Positions 1-13,628 of a stretch of 64,000 bases of DNA are shown here, piece after piece; the stretch's first letter is position 1, and every line of letters begins with the position of its first letter. Where the stretch lies: NCBI GenBank assembly GCA_025093985.1, contig JACAAK010000003.1, positions 4,154,001 through 4,218,000 of the forward strand, in the 5' to 3' direction. Source of the stretch: Calvatia gigantea. Lineage: Eukaryota; Basidiomycota; Agaricomycetes; Agaricales; Lycoperdaceae. The notes under the pieces are model-generated. The model was not told where the DNA came from. It saw only the letters and a list, made by a program, of their open reading frames with translations, and made no database searches. The translations under genes were made by a program, and so were the position numbers.

Positions 1-880
1 AGAGATGGGGGACGCTAGTATTGCGTTGAGGGAAGAAGAGTGAGTCTGGGGCCGAGAAGGCGGCGGGGGGATCGGGGTAAGTGGAGACGGTATATATTCT
101 GAATGATACAATTAAATTGGGAAGTGAAGGACGAATGGACTGACGTACGAGCAGTCGATGCAGTATGCTGCCTGTAGTATCTTGAAGGGCCAGTATCCTC
201 CAGGCGAGGGAGTTCGCGATCTTTCCTGTCCTTCTCCCTGCGTTCCTTGTCCTTCTCCTGTGAAGGTCGAGGGGACAAGCTGCGCAAACTACGACTTCGT
301 GTTGATCGTTCTGAAGAGTTGCTAGCCGTCTTGGTCTCCCCTAACGTAGTCCCAGACTCCTCAATGAATGCATTCGTGTTGCGGGAAAGGGCCCGAACAG
401 CATGGTGCCTGAAGTGAGCACCCGTGAAAATTTAATCCGCGGATCCCACCCTTGTGATAAACGACCCCCTACCTTGACTTCTGATGTCGCCTGAGAGCGT
501 CAGTCTATAGTACACGTTAAGCTAAGGTGAACGTCGAAAACTCCATCACTAAAGGCGCACCCTGGTAAAACTGGCATCACACTCTTCACATGTACTGCAA
601 CACAACGGTGAGCAAACGATCTGGATGCAGAGGGTGGGGGAAGGGGGAACGCACAAACTTGGCATAGAGTGCGTCTTCGTCGTTCGTTGATGTCGCTTCA
701 GGTCCGCCTCCCGCACAAAAGTCTTACCACACCCATTAATCTTACAAGGCCACACTGGCGCAACATAGGCTTCGGGCTTCGTCGCCGCCCGCCTCCGAGA
801 ACTAGGAGCGTCCTTTCCGCTGCTCTATAAAAATACAGAATAGGTTCCAATTCAGCGGTTTCATGGTGGTAGGCACTAAG
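1..880 (-). CDS. C2H2 zinc-finger protein, 3' part of gene off the left edge
   Basis: Two classical C2H2 zinc fingers can be assembled on the minus strand. The first lies near 640–755 (CKINGCGKTFVREADLKRH then H). After a ~68-nt intron with GT/AG ends follows CEECDASFTR, which continues across a second intron (around 480–545) into TDALRRHQKS. The spacing C-x4-C-x12-H-x5-H then C-x2-C fits tandem DNA-binding fingers. Downstream residues (about 1–400) are a charged, Ser/Arg-rich low-complexity tail running to the window edge, so the C-terminus is missing. The N-terminal exons upstream of about 850 are not resolved. A nuclear DNA-binding regulator is the natural reading from the family; the target genes cannot be inferred. 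Confidence 0.72.
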
Positions 881-1307
881 GGACCCACCTGATCGTCTGT
901 TCTGGCCATTCTTTCTGATAGTTCCGTGTTCCTGTTTCCTGCAACCCTCCGTCCCTTCCAAGTGCGCGTATGGATTGAGTAGGCACCAAACCAAGGCGCG
1001 ATTGTGGTCGCTGAACGATGGATGAGATTGCAAAAGTTGGCCTGTGCGAAAAGGACCCTGGTTCGCGTCCACAGTGTCACTCCTCCAACAGCACCAACTC
1101 TCCTCCAAACTCAGGTTAGCTCGGCCCGATACTCCGGCCCACAAACTTCGAGCGCTCTGTCAAACATCACAAGCGCTCAGCATATCTACCTCATCGATCA
1201 TCCATTAAAGTAGTAACCAGTCATAAATTAATGAGTAGTGTAACATTCTTCATGGTATCTCAAATAAAATGTAACAGGTATCTCATGTAATCCCCCCGCC
1301 TCATTTA

Positions 1308-4300
1308 TCACAGCCTTTCGCTCAATACGCTCGCCCGTTCCAACAACCCTTGCACTCGCCTTCCCAGCCTCTCAGCCTGCATCTTCCTCTCCAAAACCTG
1401 TGCAGCAGGCGTCTTCCTCTTGGGCATCCACCCCCTCCCACCCGCATTCTTCGATTCTTGCCTTTTCGTATTCAATGCCGATAGGTCCACCACCCTCGGT
1501 GATGATGAGAACCGGAGAACGTCCCGATACAACATCTTCGTTTCAGTTGTAAGCGCCCGCAGCGTCGGCGGTGTCCTTGTCACATCCCTATCCTCGTCCG
1601 AATCGCCTTCCGAATCCGTGTCCGATAATCCTGAAGGGACCAACGGAGGTGTCGGCGGTCGTTGTGCAGGGACGGGAAGCGGGGGCAGGGCCTCAATTTC
1701 GCGAAGGAGGTCCTGACCCTTGAGATACGAGTTCTCGGTTCGGAGGAAACGGACGGTTCCACGAAGCGCTTCGATCTGTACGTATTGAATGGGTCCGTTA
1801 GTGTCAGAGAGAGGGCCTGGAACGAGGTCAGGGGCTCGTACCTGTTCCAATAGATATGATGTTTCCAGGCTACCCTCGATCGCCACGTTTTCTGTTTCAA
1901 TGGGTTGGACACCGGGTGCTGTATCCACTCCTGCAGTCAGCAAAAACACGTTCACAAGGGATATAAGGTGAACGGAAACCATACCTTGTTTCTCCTGTCC
2001 GGCAGTCAACGCTTTCAGCTTGGCGTTATCCTGTTCCAGACTATCCAAATCAACCTGTAACTGTTCCATAGCCTCCTCGTACTCCCTCTGCTGCTTCTTT
2101 GCGTCTAACAACTCCTTCTCCAAATTCGCAATCACCTCTGCTTGCTTCTTCGCTGCCTCCATACGCCGCTCCATCAACTCAATCTTCACCGAAGATTCCT
2201 GAATGTTCTGATCTTTACTCTTCAGTGTCCGCATCAATCCCTGCATCTCATCGTTCAATTTGGCGACTTTGCGCTCCGCTTCCACGTTCACTTCGAGCGC
2301 CGCCTTGATTTCTTCGATGCGAACGACCCAGGGTGGTGTACCCGTTACTAGATAAGTTGGGTAAATAGCCGAGACAGAAAGTGATAAGCGTGAACCCCTA
2401 CTCTTAATCACGTTCTCATTTTCGAGAACCAGGGGGAGGAGTTTCGTGCCTTCTTCGACAAGTTGGGAGATGGCAGTGCCAACAGCGTCCCAGGGGGACT
2501 CGCCAGGTTTCAGATCCTTAGCGACAGTACTTGTAGCTGTGTTCTTCACGAATCCGAGGACTGTAGTTAGCTGGAAAGATGATTTCGAGCTTCGGGCATC
2601 GTTGGTGTGGCTCATAATCAGTTGAGCGAGCTACCAAAATGAGGGATCATGCATGCCGTCTCCGGGGAGATAAGGACCTACCGAGATACCAAAGTTGACC
2701 AACTCGGCAACAGGATTATTCAGGCTCTTAAGTTGGGGAATGATGGACGCCTTCAAGGCTGATGATTCTTGTGTCAGGTCTTCCAAACGTCTCGTCAGTT
2801 TCCTGTCAAATTTCAGTCTCACGAATCCAGAAGTGACGAAAGATGGCATCAACCCACTTTGACAAAACCTTGGCACTCTTGCATTGGTTCAGTAATTTCT
2901 GTAACGGCTCGAGCAGTTCGACTTCAACGTCGTATCCACCCAGATCAAGATCGACATCTGCAAAGCGATTTAGATAACCCGCTCAATAGAAATAGTGGAT
3001 GATAAATGTTACCTTCATCTTCCATGATGGTAGCAACGCAGGTCTTCGCCAGCGCGACAGACGCGGAAAACATATCCAAATCCAAATCGAACGAGACCGC
3101 ATATCCCAATTCGCGTTCCGCAAGGTCATGCTCAAAGCCCTCAAAGTACGTCTCCGCAAGGTGATCAAACTGGGCTTGGATCCTGTCCCAATCATAAGAG
3201 AGAAGTCCAGTAATACCAGGAGAAAGATTAATCCACTCACTTAGCAACATCACTAACACACTCCATCTCCCTAAACTCATCCCTCCTCAACAAATCCACA
3301 TGCATATCAATCCTCTTCTCAAGCGGTGCAATCTCCGGATAAATCCTCCCCACATTCAAAAAAGCCTCCACATCCGCATGTTTCAAAATCGTAGCAAACC
3401 TCTTGCACAAAGTCGACAATCCAGCAATACGGCTACGCATTTCGCATATCCCGACGAGGACTTCGGATACGGGTCCAGGGACCGTTGAGGGATTCGGGCA
3501 TGTTGTGTTTGTGTGCGACGATGGTGTTGATGAGGTCCATTTTGTGGGAGAGGCGGAGGAAGAAGAGGTAGCAGGATGTGGCGTCGGAGTCGGATTGGAC
3601 GTAGAGTTGCGGGAGGTAGGGCTGGTTTTGATGTTAGATTTTAATTCCGGTTTGGTTGGAAAGGGACCGTACTTGGATGATTGTTAAGAGCTCCTTTGAT
3701 TCTCTGGCCTCTAATTTCTTGATCTCGAGGTCGATGTTGCGAGCTTGGTTCTTGGCGGCGGAGGATTGTAGTTTCATATTCAAGGAGATCATAGCAGCTG
3801 CTTGAGAAGCGGCTGTTGCAGACTCGTTCTGGGCAGTTTGAGTTTGTGCGCGGAGAGTATCAAGTTCACTGCAAAGATTGAGTCAGGTTTTATTGAAAAG
3901 ATTGACGAGGCCGAGATCGTACGTCTGTAGCTGAAGAACGAGTTCACGGAACTGCGTAACAGTTCCTTCAAGGTCTTGGTATGCTTCTTCCAGTGAACCG
4001 ATCTTACTCAAGTGTTCACGAATTTGAGTATCTCTTTGTTCTGCGATGAGATATCAGCGATGATAAGTCTTACAGTTGTTTGGGGAACGCACCGATATCC
4101 TCATACAACTGCTTCTCAGTCTCTATATGATTCTCTTCCAGCTCGTCATTGAGCTCCTTCAGCGATTCAAGATCCTCAATAGTGATGCGCATTTCTTCGA
4201 TTTTCTACAAAGAAAACGGCTGTCAAGCAACTTGCGATGCTGAAAATCATCGTATCACGCACCTCCCCTAGTTCCAAGTTCCGTTCAGTGAGTTTGACGA

Positions 4301-6095
4301 GAAGATCCTCTGCGTGCAACGCGTCGTCCAGTTGGAGTTTGAGACCCTCGATCTCAGTTTCTGCGTTGGCGAGTTTGATCAAGGTCTCATCGTACTGGAC
4401 TGCAGTCGCGGTAAGATGACGGAGCAACTGAAAGGTAATGGGTGTTGACCTTGGATCTCGTCGAGAGTCTCAATGTCTTTTTCCATCTCTTGTATCCTCC
4501 TACGTTGCTCATGTTCTGTGTCTTGTGACAAGTCGCGTAGCCTATGGATAGATCAGCTATTGGTACCACCTTGCACGCAGCAACGCGTGACTTACTTGAT
4601 GAGGGCCTCTTTCAGTCTCTCATTCTGTTTCTCAAGTTGAATGAACGCGAGAGAGCCCTTTTCTGGAGATGCGCCGATAGCAGCAGCACCTCCATCTAGC
4701 GAAAAAAAAAAAAAAAGGAATATAAACCCAAATCCGAGGACGAAAACTCTCACAAAACGCACCTTCACCACCCTTCAACACACCCATCTCAACCTGCACC
4801 ACCGCCAACTTCTCCTTCAACTCCTCCACCTCCCCCTCAGCCGCCTCCGCCCTCTCCTCCGCCATCTCCTTATCAAGCATAACCATCTCCAACTGTTCCT
4901 GCGCATCCAAAATCCTGCCCTCCGACAACTGACTCAACTGTTGCGTATCAGCCAGTTCACGTCTAGTAGCGATGAGATCTTGTTGGAGTTGGTTTAGTTT
5001 GAGTTGGAGTTTTGGTTTGGCGGCGATGAAGGTTTTGGCGTCTTCGAGTTGTTTTTCAAGTTCACGGATGTGGCGGGTGTCGTCTGTGCGTTTGGTTTCG
5101 AGAACGCGGACTTTGGCGCGGAGTTCTTGGAGTTCTTTGTCGTCTTGTGGAGGCTGTCAGGGTAACAAATTATCAGATGAAGGGGGGAAAAAATCAAGGA
5201 AGGGATGGTTTACGCACAGGTACTGGTGCGACTGGAGATATTAGCTGTGGACGTGAAGATTGCACGCTGCTCTTTGGCAGAGGCGAGAGCTTGAAAGGGT
5301 GCGGAAGGAGAAGAAGGGGAAGGTCCTGGCTCAGGCTCTGGTGGTAGACTGAGAGGAGAAGACGTTCTGGGTGCATTGGTCACAGATCCAGCTACACCAG
5401 ACGCAGAAGACGGCAGCAGCAACAGCGGGCATCTTCGCAAACATTGGGCCTGGAGATTTCGGGCTGGGAGGTACATCCGAATTAGGGGATTGTCGTAGAG
5501 CGAGAGATCGACGAGGTTGGAGACCGAGGGCTGGAGGACGCCTAGTAGGAGAAGCGACATTAGTTCGGGCGAACTTGTTGGCTGTGGGTGTGGCTTGTGT
5601 GACTGGTGGTTGGGGGAGGTCTGGCAGGACTTTGTGAACGGGGAGAGGACGCGTTTGAGGATGAGCTGACTGGCGTTGTGCCCGGTCGTAGAGTACTACT
5701 GCGTAGGACACTGTTGCTGTTTGTACGTTGATGACCTGGAGGACGTCCAGCTACAGGAGGAGGACCAGGTGCAGGTCGTTGAATAGGTTCTTCGTCGAGA
5801 AGAAGTGATTCAGAATACAGACGTTAGTGAAGCTAACAAGCAACATACTGGTATTTGTCGCGGATTCAGTCTCCATGCCATGGATATTCTTAATCTGACT
5901 CTGACGCACAAAAACACCGTAATGCATCTTGCAGGAAAAGTAGGCAACGCCATTGACGGTTCCATCGTTCTTGCCGTTTGGTTCCTCGAGTTCAATGCCG
6001 ATCCACTTGCCCACCGCGAAGTCAGTTGTACCGGAGAACCGGACGACACCGCGGCCTTGTGGGATGGTTACGATGGATCCCACAGGCGGGTCCAT
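1308..6095 (-). CDS. NIP100: Dynactin p150-Glued type subunit (NIP100/ssm4 family)
   Basis: The first exon (6095 down to about 5855) encodes a CAP-Gly domain: VGSIVTIPQGRGVVRFSG, then GKWIGIELEEPNGKNDGTVNG, ending in the microtubule-tip groove segment YGVFVRQSQIKNI. This is followed by a Ser/Pro-rich linker (about 5750–5240), then long coiled coils spread over many exons (about 5200–3700), and the conserved dynactin body (about 3700–1311) with a second coiled coil near 2240–2030. This is the domain order of p150-Glued, which tethers cytoplasmic dynein to microtubules and cargo. More than ten introns of 50–60 nt interrupt it; the one near 2825 restores frame between KVLSK and LTRRLEDL. An adenine run (about 4709–4722) sits in an intron. 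The ATG at 6095 directly precedes the CAP-Gly fold. Exon phase in the linker around 5400 was not fully resolved. The gene diverges from raptor. Confidence 0.92.
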
Positions 6096-6409
6096 GGCTG
6101 GTTCAGGATGCAGAGGCTGACACTGACAGAGGATGAGCTCATTGGAACAAAACGTGACACACAACACATCACAATTCCATCATATCCACACATCCTCACT
6201 ACATACACACCTAACAAAACACAACACCTCTCAATCGCTGTTCTTTTCTGTGCAAGCTCAGCGCCCGTGCGTCAACTTGGCCAATTAGGTGGATTTTTAT
6301 CGCAATCAGCATCGTTAAAAAAAAAACTCACTTTTCCTCTGCCACGCTTACGTTTTGCAGTTGAAACTCTGACGTCCCACATACGGCTGAGCGATGCACA
6401 GACAATCGC
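6096..6409. promoter_or_regulatory. Bidirectional intergenic region between dynactin and raptor
   Basis: About 314 bp separate the two inferred start codons, so promoters for both genes must lie here or in their leader regions. The stretch is CA-rich near 6170–6230 and holds a run of nine to ten adenines near 6319. No specific factor-binding site can be assigned with confidence. Confidence 0.4.
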
Positions 6410-9400
6410 GTGCATCACAGAACGGCACAAGCTACGATAATGGTGGGTTTTTGTTCCAGAACGTTTCCATGTCCCGTTTTATATAATTTCCTCCCCCTCC
6501 CCGCGAACCAAGGCGTTGTCTGGCCTCCAGGTCCTAATTCTAGAATCGATACCCAGAGCTCAGATTCAGATACCGAACGCGAGTATCATTCTACATCCTT
6601 CTCAGACCCTTCCGCGCGAAATTTTCAAGGAAGTAGCGATATCCATGCCGGTGTTAGCCCCCCAGAAAACAGCACCCCATCCATAGATGACATCCCAGAC
6701 TCCGGACCTCCTATTCCATATTGGTCCGTCAAACGACACCTCACATGTGGCAATCCAACTCCAGGTCCTCCATGGTCCCAGCAATTTATGCCCTGGCGTG
6801 GTTCTGCGCCTGGAAAACTCAAGACTGCCAATGCTGCGCTTGTTTTGTGTCTCAACATCGATGTCGACCCTCCAGACGTCGTAAAAACCAACCCTTGCGC
6901 CGTGTTGGAAAGTTGGGTCAACCCTCATACCCTTCCATCGCATAAAGCACTGGAAGCCATCGGATCCAACCTTCAACATCAATTCGAAGGTCTTAGCCTC
7001 AAGATTGCTTACAAACCCATACTTGACCCTTCGTTGGAAGATCTCCGTCGTTTCTGCCAGACCTTACGTAGGCAGGCTAAGGACGATGCTGTTCTGTTTT
7101 ACTATAATGGCCATGGTGTCCCTAAGCCAACCTCAAGTGGCGAACTATGGTGCTTCAACCGCAACTACACGCAGTACATCCCAGTATCACTGCAAGAGGT
7201 ACAAAGTTGGATTGGGTCCCCAGGCGTTTATATTTGGGATTGCTCAGCGGCCGGTTACCTCCTCAACAACTTCAATACCTTTGCTCGACGACGTGATCAG
7301 GAAACGCGGGCGGCTCGTGGAGAATTTCCCGAGGGTGTGCATCCCTTTACAGATTCATTGCAACTGGCAGCTTGTGGCCCGAACGAACAATTACCTTCAT
7401 GTCCAGAGTTACCCGCGGATGTCTTCACGGCCTGCCTCACCTCTCCTATCGACATCGCCCTTCGCTACTTCATCATGAACAACCAACTCCCCAATGGTAT
7501 CTCTATAGACATGGTTATCCAACTCCCCGGAGACCTCAAAGACCGTCGCACGCCTCTTGGAGAACTTAATTGGATTTTCACCGCGATCACAGATACTATT
7601 GCTTGGACGACCTTCCCTCGCGATATCTTCGTGAAGCTATACCGCTCCGACCTTCTCATTGCCTCCCTGTTCCGCAACTTCCTTCTCGCAGAACGCGTCA
7701 TGAAGAATTATCATTGTACACCTCTCACCGAACCACGCCTCCCACCTACAAACACCCACCCGCTATGGGATACCTGGGACCTAGCCGTTGACGCGTGTTT
7801 GCGTCAGCTCCCTGACCTCCTCTATCGACCTCCAGAACTCAGGGGCGGCAACCTCGCAAAACTTGGTGTCACCGCGGACAAGTTAGGTCAACCGGGGAAA
7901 GACCCATTCGGTGGCCTCTTCAAACCACCCGATGCTAAACCCTACGTTTACGTTCCCAACCGATTCTTCGCTGACCAACTCACCGCATTTGAGGTCTGGA
8001 TATCACGAGGTGGATCTGCGTTGACCAAACGGGGACCAATGGCTCTACCTCTAACAAGTCCCAGTCTAGATGCCACACCTCTGCCCATTACACCATTACC
8101 CACCGCCGGAGATATCAAACCAATAACAATACCCACCACTCCACTCACCGACAAGCACGCACTCCACCAACGTTCCGTGGAAGACTTACGGCAAGTACGT
8201 CCCAAGCTAGACGGGATCAACGACCAACGTCACCTCGTACCCCGTAAACCACCCGACCAACTCCCTATCGTCCTCCAAGTTCTCCTTTCCCAACCTCACC
8301 GCCTCCGCGCACTCATCCTCCTCTCCCAATTCGTCGATCTGGGTCCATGGGCAGTCCATTTGGTTCTTACTATCGGGATCTTTCCTTACATCTCTAAACT
8401 CCTCCAAGCAGCCGGTCAAGATTTACGTCCAGTTCTCATATTCATCTGGGCGCGCATTTTAGCCGTGGATCAATCCGTTCAAGCCGATTTATACAATTCC
8501 TCCGGATTCAAATACTTCTCCACGGTTCTGGGATTAAAAAGCGACGATGTCCTACCGAAACAGTTCCTGAACATAAAGCAATGTGCTCCTTCATCCTCGC
8601 CGCAGTCTCTCGCGACTTCCCACACGGTCAAGCAGCCTGTTGGGCCGAACGCGTTTTCGATAACTGCTACGACCGTCTCGAAGAGCCCGATTTCCTATTA
8701 AGACAATGGACGGCTTTGTGTATCGCGCAGATGTGGGCTGGGAACGACGAAATCAAAGTCTATGGCGTCGATCATGGTACACAAGATAAATTAATCAGAA
8801 TGTTAGCTGATGATTCGGCGGAAGTGAGGTCTGCGGCTTTGTATGCCCTTGGGACGTTCATGGGAGCGAGCGGGTCTGCAGGATGTGAATAGACCTGGAG
8901 GAGGGGGGACTGGGACTATGTATCAGTTGGATGAGAGAGGTGCATTTTAGGATGGAGGTGGCCGTTGCTACGGGTGCCACGCTCGCTATTAAGGATGATG
9001 CGAATCCGATGTGTAGGAAGGAACTGTTAGTCGTGGTGAGTTGTTTGGTGAAAGAATGGAGAGGGTATTTCGTAGTGTGTGCGTGGTTGTATTGGGAGGA
9101 AGATAGGAGGTGGAGGGCGGGTGCGACGGGACATAGTTCGACGGCGTATATCCATGAAGATGATGTGACGAATCAGGCTGTGCAGGAGTGGTTGGATAGT
9201 TTTGGGGATGATGATATGTTGAGGGAGGAGAATCGTGTGTTGTTGTCGTCCTTTTTTACGATCTTTGTGGTGCTTTTGGATCTTTCGGTGGACCCGTATA
9301 CGGAGGTTGCGGCTTTGGCGCAGACGATTGTGGATTATATCATGGCCTTGTTGCTGGAATCGCCGTTTACGAAATTGGATAGTTCGACCCTCGACGTGCC

Positions 9401-11740
9401 ACCGACAGTACCGAACGAGAAACGTTCTGGACCAGCGCTGCATATAGGCCTTGAACGACCAAGGAATCATTCTGCTGCTGCTGCTGCTGCTGCTGTTGCG
9501 GCTACTCCAGTCATTGCACCTCCTTCACCGAACCCCGAGCGACCTGCATTAACAAGAAGTGATACCCACCCGAATCCACTGTCCAGCACTCTCAAACGTA
9601 CATCATCTTTCGCCAATGCGACTTCTTCGTTCATCAAATCTTTTGCTTTTCCTTCGGGTGTATCAGACGGGGGTAGACTGTCACCTGCACCTCCTCTTTC
9701 CGGATCGACAAGCTCCCAAGACCCAATTGACCTAACGAGCGCACCTCCACCTAACCTCAATGTCGCGAAATACGAATCGCCATATCCCTTACCCGGCTCA
9801 ACCATATTATCAAGTGAAAGGAGGTTCACCACAAGCGCGACAAACTCACCGGGTCAAACACAAGATGTCCCTCAACATCACTCACATAACTTCCAGCCCT
9901 TCGACGTCATGGAAGCATTGATGGAGGAAGATATGGAACGATTACGTGCGAGGCGACGGACGGGATTGTACCCGAGGAAGAATCATCACCAGAGTCAAGG
10001 ATATGGTAGCGGCAGTACTGGGATGCCAAGTCCAAGCAACAGCACGTTCTCGAGGGATTCGGGTGATAGTAATGTGATTCTGGGGTTGGGAACGGGAACA
10101 GGGATTAAGGATGTGTTACCTTTGAGGAGTACGTTTTTTGACTGGTGCTGTGAGTACTTCAAGGAGCCCCAGATGCGGGTGAGTTGTTTCCTTTGCCTTT
10201 TTTTTTTCTTCTCTAGATAATTTTGATTGGGTATTACATTTAGCAAACGGAGGCGGATGAACCTGGTAGCATGCAATACAACTACCAAGTATGGAGGAAT
10301 GAGAGAAATGACAAGGTTACGAATTTGACGAGGGAGCAGGCGCAGAATGCTGGTGAGTCGGTGATTGCTGCTCTGTATAAAATTTGCTATAGGCGTTGGG
10401 CCAGATTTCTGTCGTTGGGATAGACCTGTGGCGACGATACCAACCAGTGGATACCCGTTAACAATGGCATTCCATTCATTCGACCAACAGCTCGTAGTTG
10501 CGAATGAGAGTGACATGATCAAGTGTGTGCAGTTCCACTCTTCGTGAAAGGGCTACAAACTGATGGTGACCGAAGCGTATACGATTGGTCAACACGGAAA
10601 CGGTTGAGCCAGTGGTGTAATGGAAACCCCAAGAGCGCGGGCATCACCTCCGTGCTTATCATTAACCAGCATGTTGGTGGTATCATCGTTGTAGGATCGT
10701 CGGAGGGCATTGTTCGACTATATCGCAATTATGACCCGGTCCTGGAGCAGGGTCCTGTGCAGATGGTCAGCGCATTCCGGGCGCTGAACGAGGTTATTCA
10801 GGTCCGACAGGGGACCGGCATGGTTCTCGATTGGAAACAGTCTGCTGGAACACTTCTTGTAGGAGGCGACTCGCGGGTTATCAAAGTGTGGGATGCGCAA
10901 ACAGAAACCCAAGGACTGGTAGGTCTTCTCCACTACGTATCCACGGTTGGGAAACTGAATATCGGCGCTTTAGGATATGGATACCAACTCGGAGTCTCCT
11001 GTTACCGCAATAGTTTCCGATATGGGCAACTCGCAGACATTTGCTGCCAGCTTTGCCGATGGAATGGTCAAGATATTTGATCGGCGGATTGAAGAAGAGG
11101 ATTCCATTGTGAGGACATACTCGGATCATTCATCTTGGGTGCAAAATGTGCGTTGGCACCCGAAACAAGGGTTGCAGTTCATGTCAGCCAGGTCCGTCAA
11201 TTGTTGGTTTCTCTATTGGCTACCCTTAACCATTATTCGTGGCAGCCTGGACGGTCAGGTCAAGCTATGGGATATGCGAGGGCCTCCTCTACCAATCAAG
11301 ACATGGCAGATTCTGCCCCAGGGTCTTTCTGCATTTGATACACATCCCCTGACAGGTGTTTTTGCTGCGTAAGGCCATCCTTTCCTTCCCCATTCCCAAT
11401 TACTGACTGATCCTACCTCTTAGGTCGTCCGCCATCGGTCCAACTAATTGGCGCGCACAGAAAATTGTTGTGAATTCATTAAGCCAGCCCGAACCTCTTT
11501 CCGCTTTCTACATCCAGACTGGTCTATCCATGGCGCCTCTACGTTCACCACCGTCTCAGTACATCCCTAGACTCAGCTCGTTGGTCTTCCATCCCAAAGA
11601 AATGCTTTATGGTATGGGCCTGCCTGATGGTACAAGTAAGTATTCCACCTTTGCCTACTGTTCACGACCGTGTCTGATCCGCTTTATTAGTTCGCATTAT
11701 GGGATGCAAACTCCCCGAGCCGGAACTTCCATCAATGTGA
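6410..11740 (+). CDS. KOG1: Raptor homologue (KOG1/Mip1), TORC1 scaffold
   Basis: The N-terminus carries the raptor-specific caspase-like (RNC) domain: KIAYKPILDPSLEDLR, FYYNGHGVPKPT, then ELWCFNRNYTQYIPV and VYIWDCSAAG. HEAT/ARM-like repeats follow (about 8250–9400), then a Ser/Pro-rich linker with an alanine run, and a seven-blade WD40 C-terminus (about 10420–11740) with DWSTRKRL, VIKVWDAQT, MVKIFDRR and VKLWDMRG. Raptor recruits substrates such as S6K and 4E-BP-type proteins to TOR kinase. Introns of 50–60 nt interrupt the 3' half, and the final exon ends at the TGA at 11740. The start may be 6410 or 6440. Conserved reading passes through three single-nt frame breaks near 8564, 8881 and 8934–8942; for example, the HKAMCSFILAAVSRDFPHG block is in a different frame from the preceding exon. 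As raptor is essential in studied fungi, assembly indels are the likelier cause. Confidence 0.94.
9471..9498 (+). repeat. GCT trinucleotide repeat coding poly-alanine in raptor
   Basis: About eight GCT units follow HNHS-type sequence and code an alanine run in the disordered linker between the HEAT and WD40 parts. Such runs vary in length between strains; no functional claim is made. Confidence 0.8.
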
Positions 11741-11876
11741 ACAGCCAAGTCATACTACATATCCTGCTCTTTTTGAATATTATCACACTGCAATATGTTT
11801 TATCTCAAGCCATATACAATCTTCTGACGCTGTTGTAGAGTAATGTAATGAAATAGTCTTTCATTCCTGCTCTCTG

Positions 11877-13628
11877 TCAAGGAGCTATTCCCTCACCATC
11901 CGAATGACTCCAAGGCGGTGGACTGAACGTGTAATCTACCATTTGGAAAGCATGTTCGGGAAGAATCAACTCACCGCCCACTGCCCCATCCGGTCGTTGC
12001 ACTTGGGTTTGATGAGAGTAACAAGTTGCATTCCGGAGAGGCTGGGAGTCTCCAACTGCATCCCGACGATAGGTGAATTGGCGAGAGGAATTCGGTTGGA
12101 AAGTTGGTCGCGGTCCCATGTCGGGAATATCAAGGGCCTCCATGACAACCATTTTCCAGCCCCAGCCAACGACTCGTAGGCAAGGAGCTTCGGAGCGTGC
12201 CCCTTCTCAGCACACAGACGGTGCACCTCAGGGGAATACTGTCTTACGAACTTGAGGCAAATTTCTTTGTTATCCTGAGTCTTCACAAAAGAATATAAGC
12301 ACTTCACTGTTGGGTTGCCTTTTGTTATAGACAAAGCGACGCCGTTCTTGGATCTCGTCATGATAGAAACCGCGATACGGGTAATCCAGGTTGAAAGGGG
12401 GTGCGCCAGGATCTGACATTGTTGGGCTAGATGCCACAAGCCAGGTAATATTCCCGCAACTCGTTGAGCGCGATCTTTAAGGCACCGAATGTTCGCGCAA
12501 TCAACTCCTGGATCGCCTGGTCTGTGGGATGGGCGAAGAGAGGTGGAATGGGGCCGAGTATATCCGAGTGAACTTTACTGGTGAACACACCAGCAGAAAA
12601 CGCGATGCACGGTCCTACAAGTGATGAATAGGCACGGAAACCAAGATCCCAATTCAAACTTTACGGAAGACGATGATCTGGAAGCAAGGAAGGACAGAAC
12701 GGTGTTTCCAGGATCGGGGAGATTGTTTCAGGAAGTTCGCGTAGTTGCAAATTGCCTTCAGGAAGGGATCAGCGCCCCCTTTGCCGCCAATTTCATTTTT
12801 CTCTTCCACGATGACCAGAACAAAATCACGGAGTTGCAAATACCCATTACCTGAAGCGCCAGTGGAACTATCGCGGACTTTAATGCCATACCTTACCAAC
12901 GTGTCGCAAAGCTGAGAGGCGCGGAAGCTTCATCTGAACAAGATATAGACATTTTCATCAAGAAATCCAGCGCCAAATGATTGTCTTCAGTCGTTGGCTT
13001 GTGGGCGTTGCAGAGGTCGACACACCTACCAAAAACCCAATGGAGAAGCGTTGCCAGGAAGGCCGATGACTGCGCCGCGAGGTCTGTTGCAAAGAAAAGG
13101 AAATTGCTTCTGGTGTTGGTGCTCCCAAAATCCACTGGGAATCGCAGCCGAGGAAGGGGCCCTCTTCGGTAGGTCATTCTCACTGTATCCCTTACGCTCT
13201 TCAAGAACTGTGTTGACAGTCGAAAGCTCCATGGGCTCCTCTGCTTTGAAAGGTCAAAGAATCTTTCGAGGGGGAAGGGAAGTAACGAACCAGGTTTGGG
13301 AATAGTCATGACAACCTGGACCTTGTCCCCCTGCCAGACGCCAAAGTCCGACAAGCGTTTGGTGGGGTCCATAAGGACAGCAACCTTGGAAGAATTTCGT
13401 ACATCAAAGTTCCCATTGCTGATATCGTCCGGGGTGGTGGGTTCACGGAGCTTCAGGAAAGTAGGTTAGTCCAGGTTGGATACTCCCCAAAAGACAAAGC
13501 ATATACCTTCCAAACCCCCTTATCATCTCGTTCAACTGGCCCACCAAAGCATTCTTGCCGATTTCAATTTTTATCGTCGAAGCGAAGGGGTTTTTCTCCT
13601 GAGCGACCATACAGCGTCTAAGGGTCAT
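11877..13628 (-). CDS. Crinkler (CRN)-like protein with kinase-like C-terminal body
   Basis: The start at 13628 gives an N-terminus (MTLRRCMVA...FASTIKIEIGKNALVGQL) that, after an intron near 13490, reads KLREPTTPDDIS and LMDPTKRLSDFG..DKVQVVM. This matches the layout of the CRN ubiquitin-like header (VxVxIxxxxxVGxLKxxI, LxPxxxLSDYF, IHVVV). The body has the pattern of fungal CRN-associated kinase-like domains: VIVEEKNEIGGKGGADPFLKA (about 12830), GPCIAFSAGVFTSK and FGALKIALNELREYY (about 12600–12450), then a nucleotide-fold-like block with EICLKFVRQYSPEVHRLC and KMVVMEAL (about 12300–12150). A clear HGDLR and DFD catalytic pair is not visible, so it may be truncated or inactive. Frame breaks occur near 12350 and at a G-run near 12160. 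In fungi this superfamily is thought to act in the nucleus in conflict or signalling; that role is not shown here. Confidence 0.68.

Noticed and set aside
1420..2350. Several plus-strand open frames of 60–98 codons
   Set aside because: They lie opposite the coiled-coil and body exons of dynactin and have no independent start, codon or domain support.
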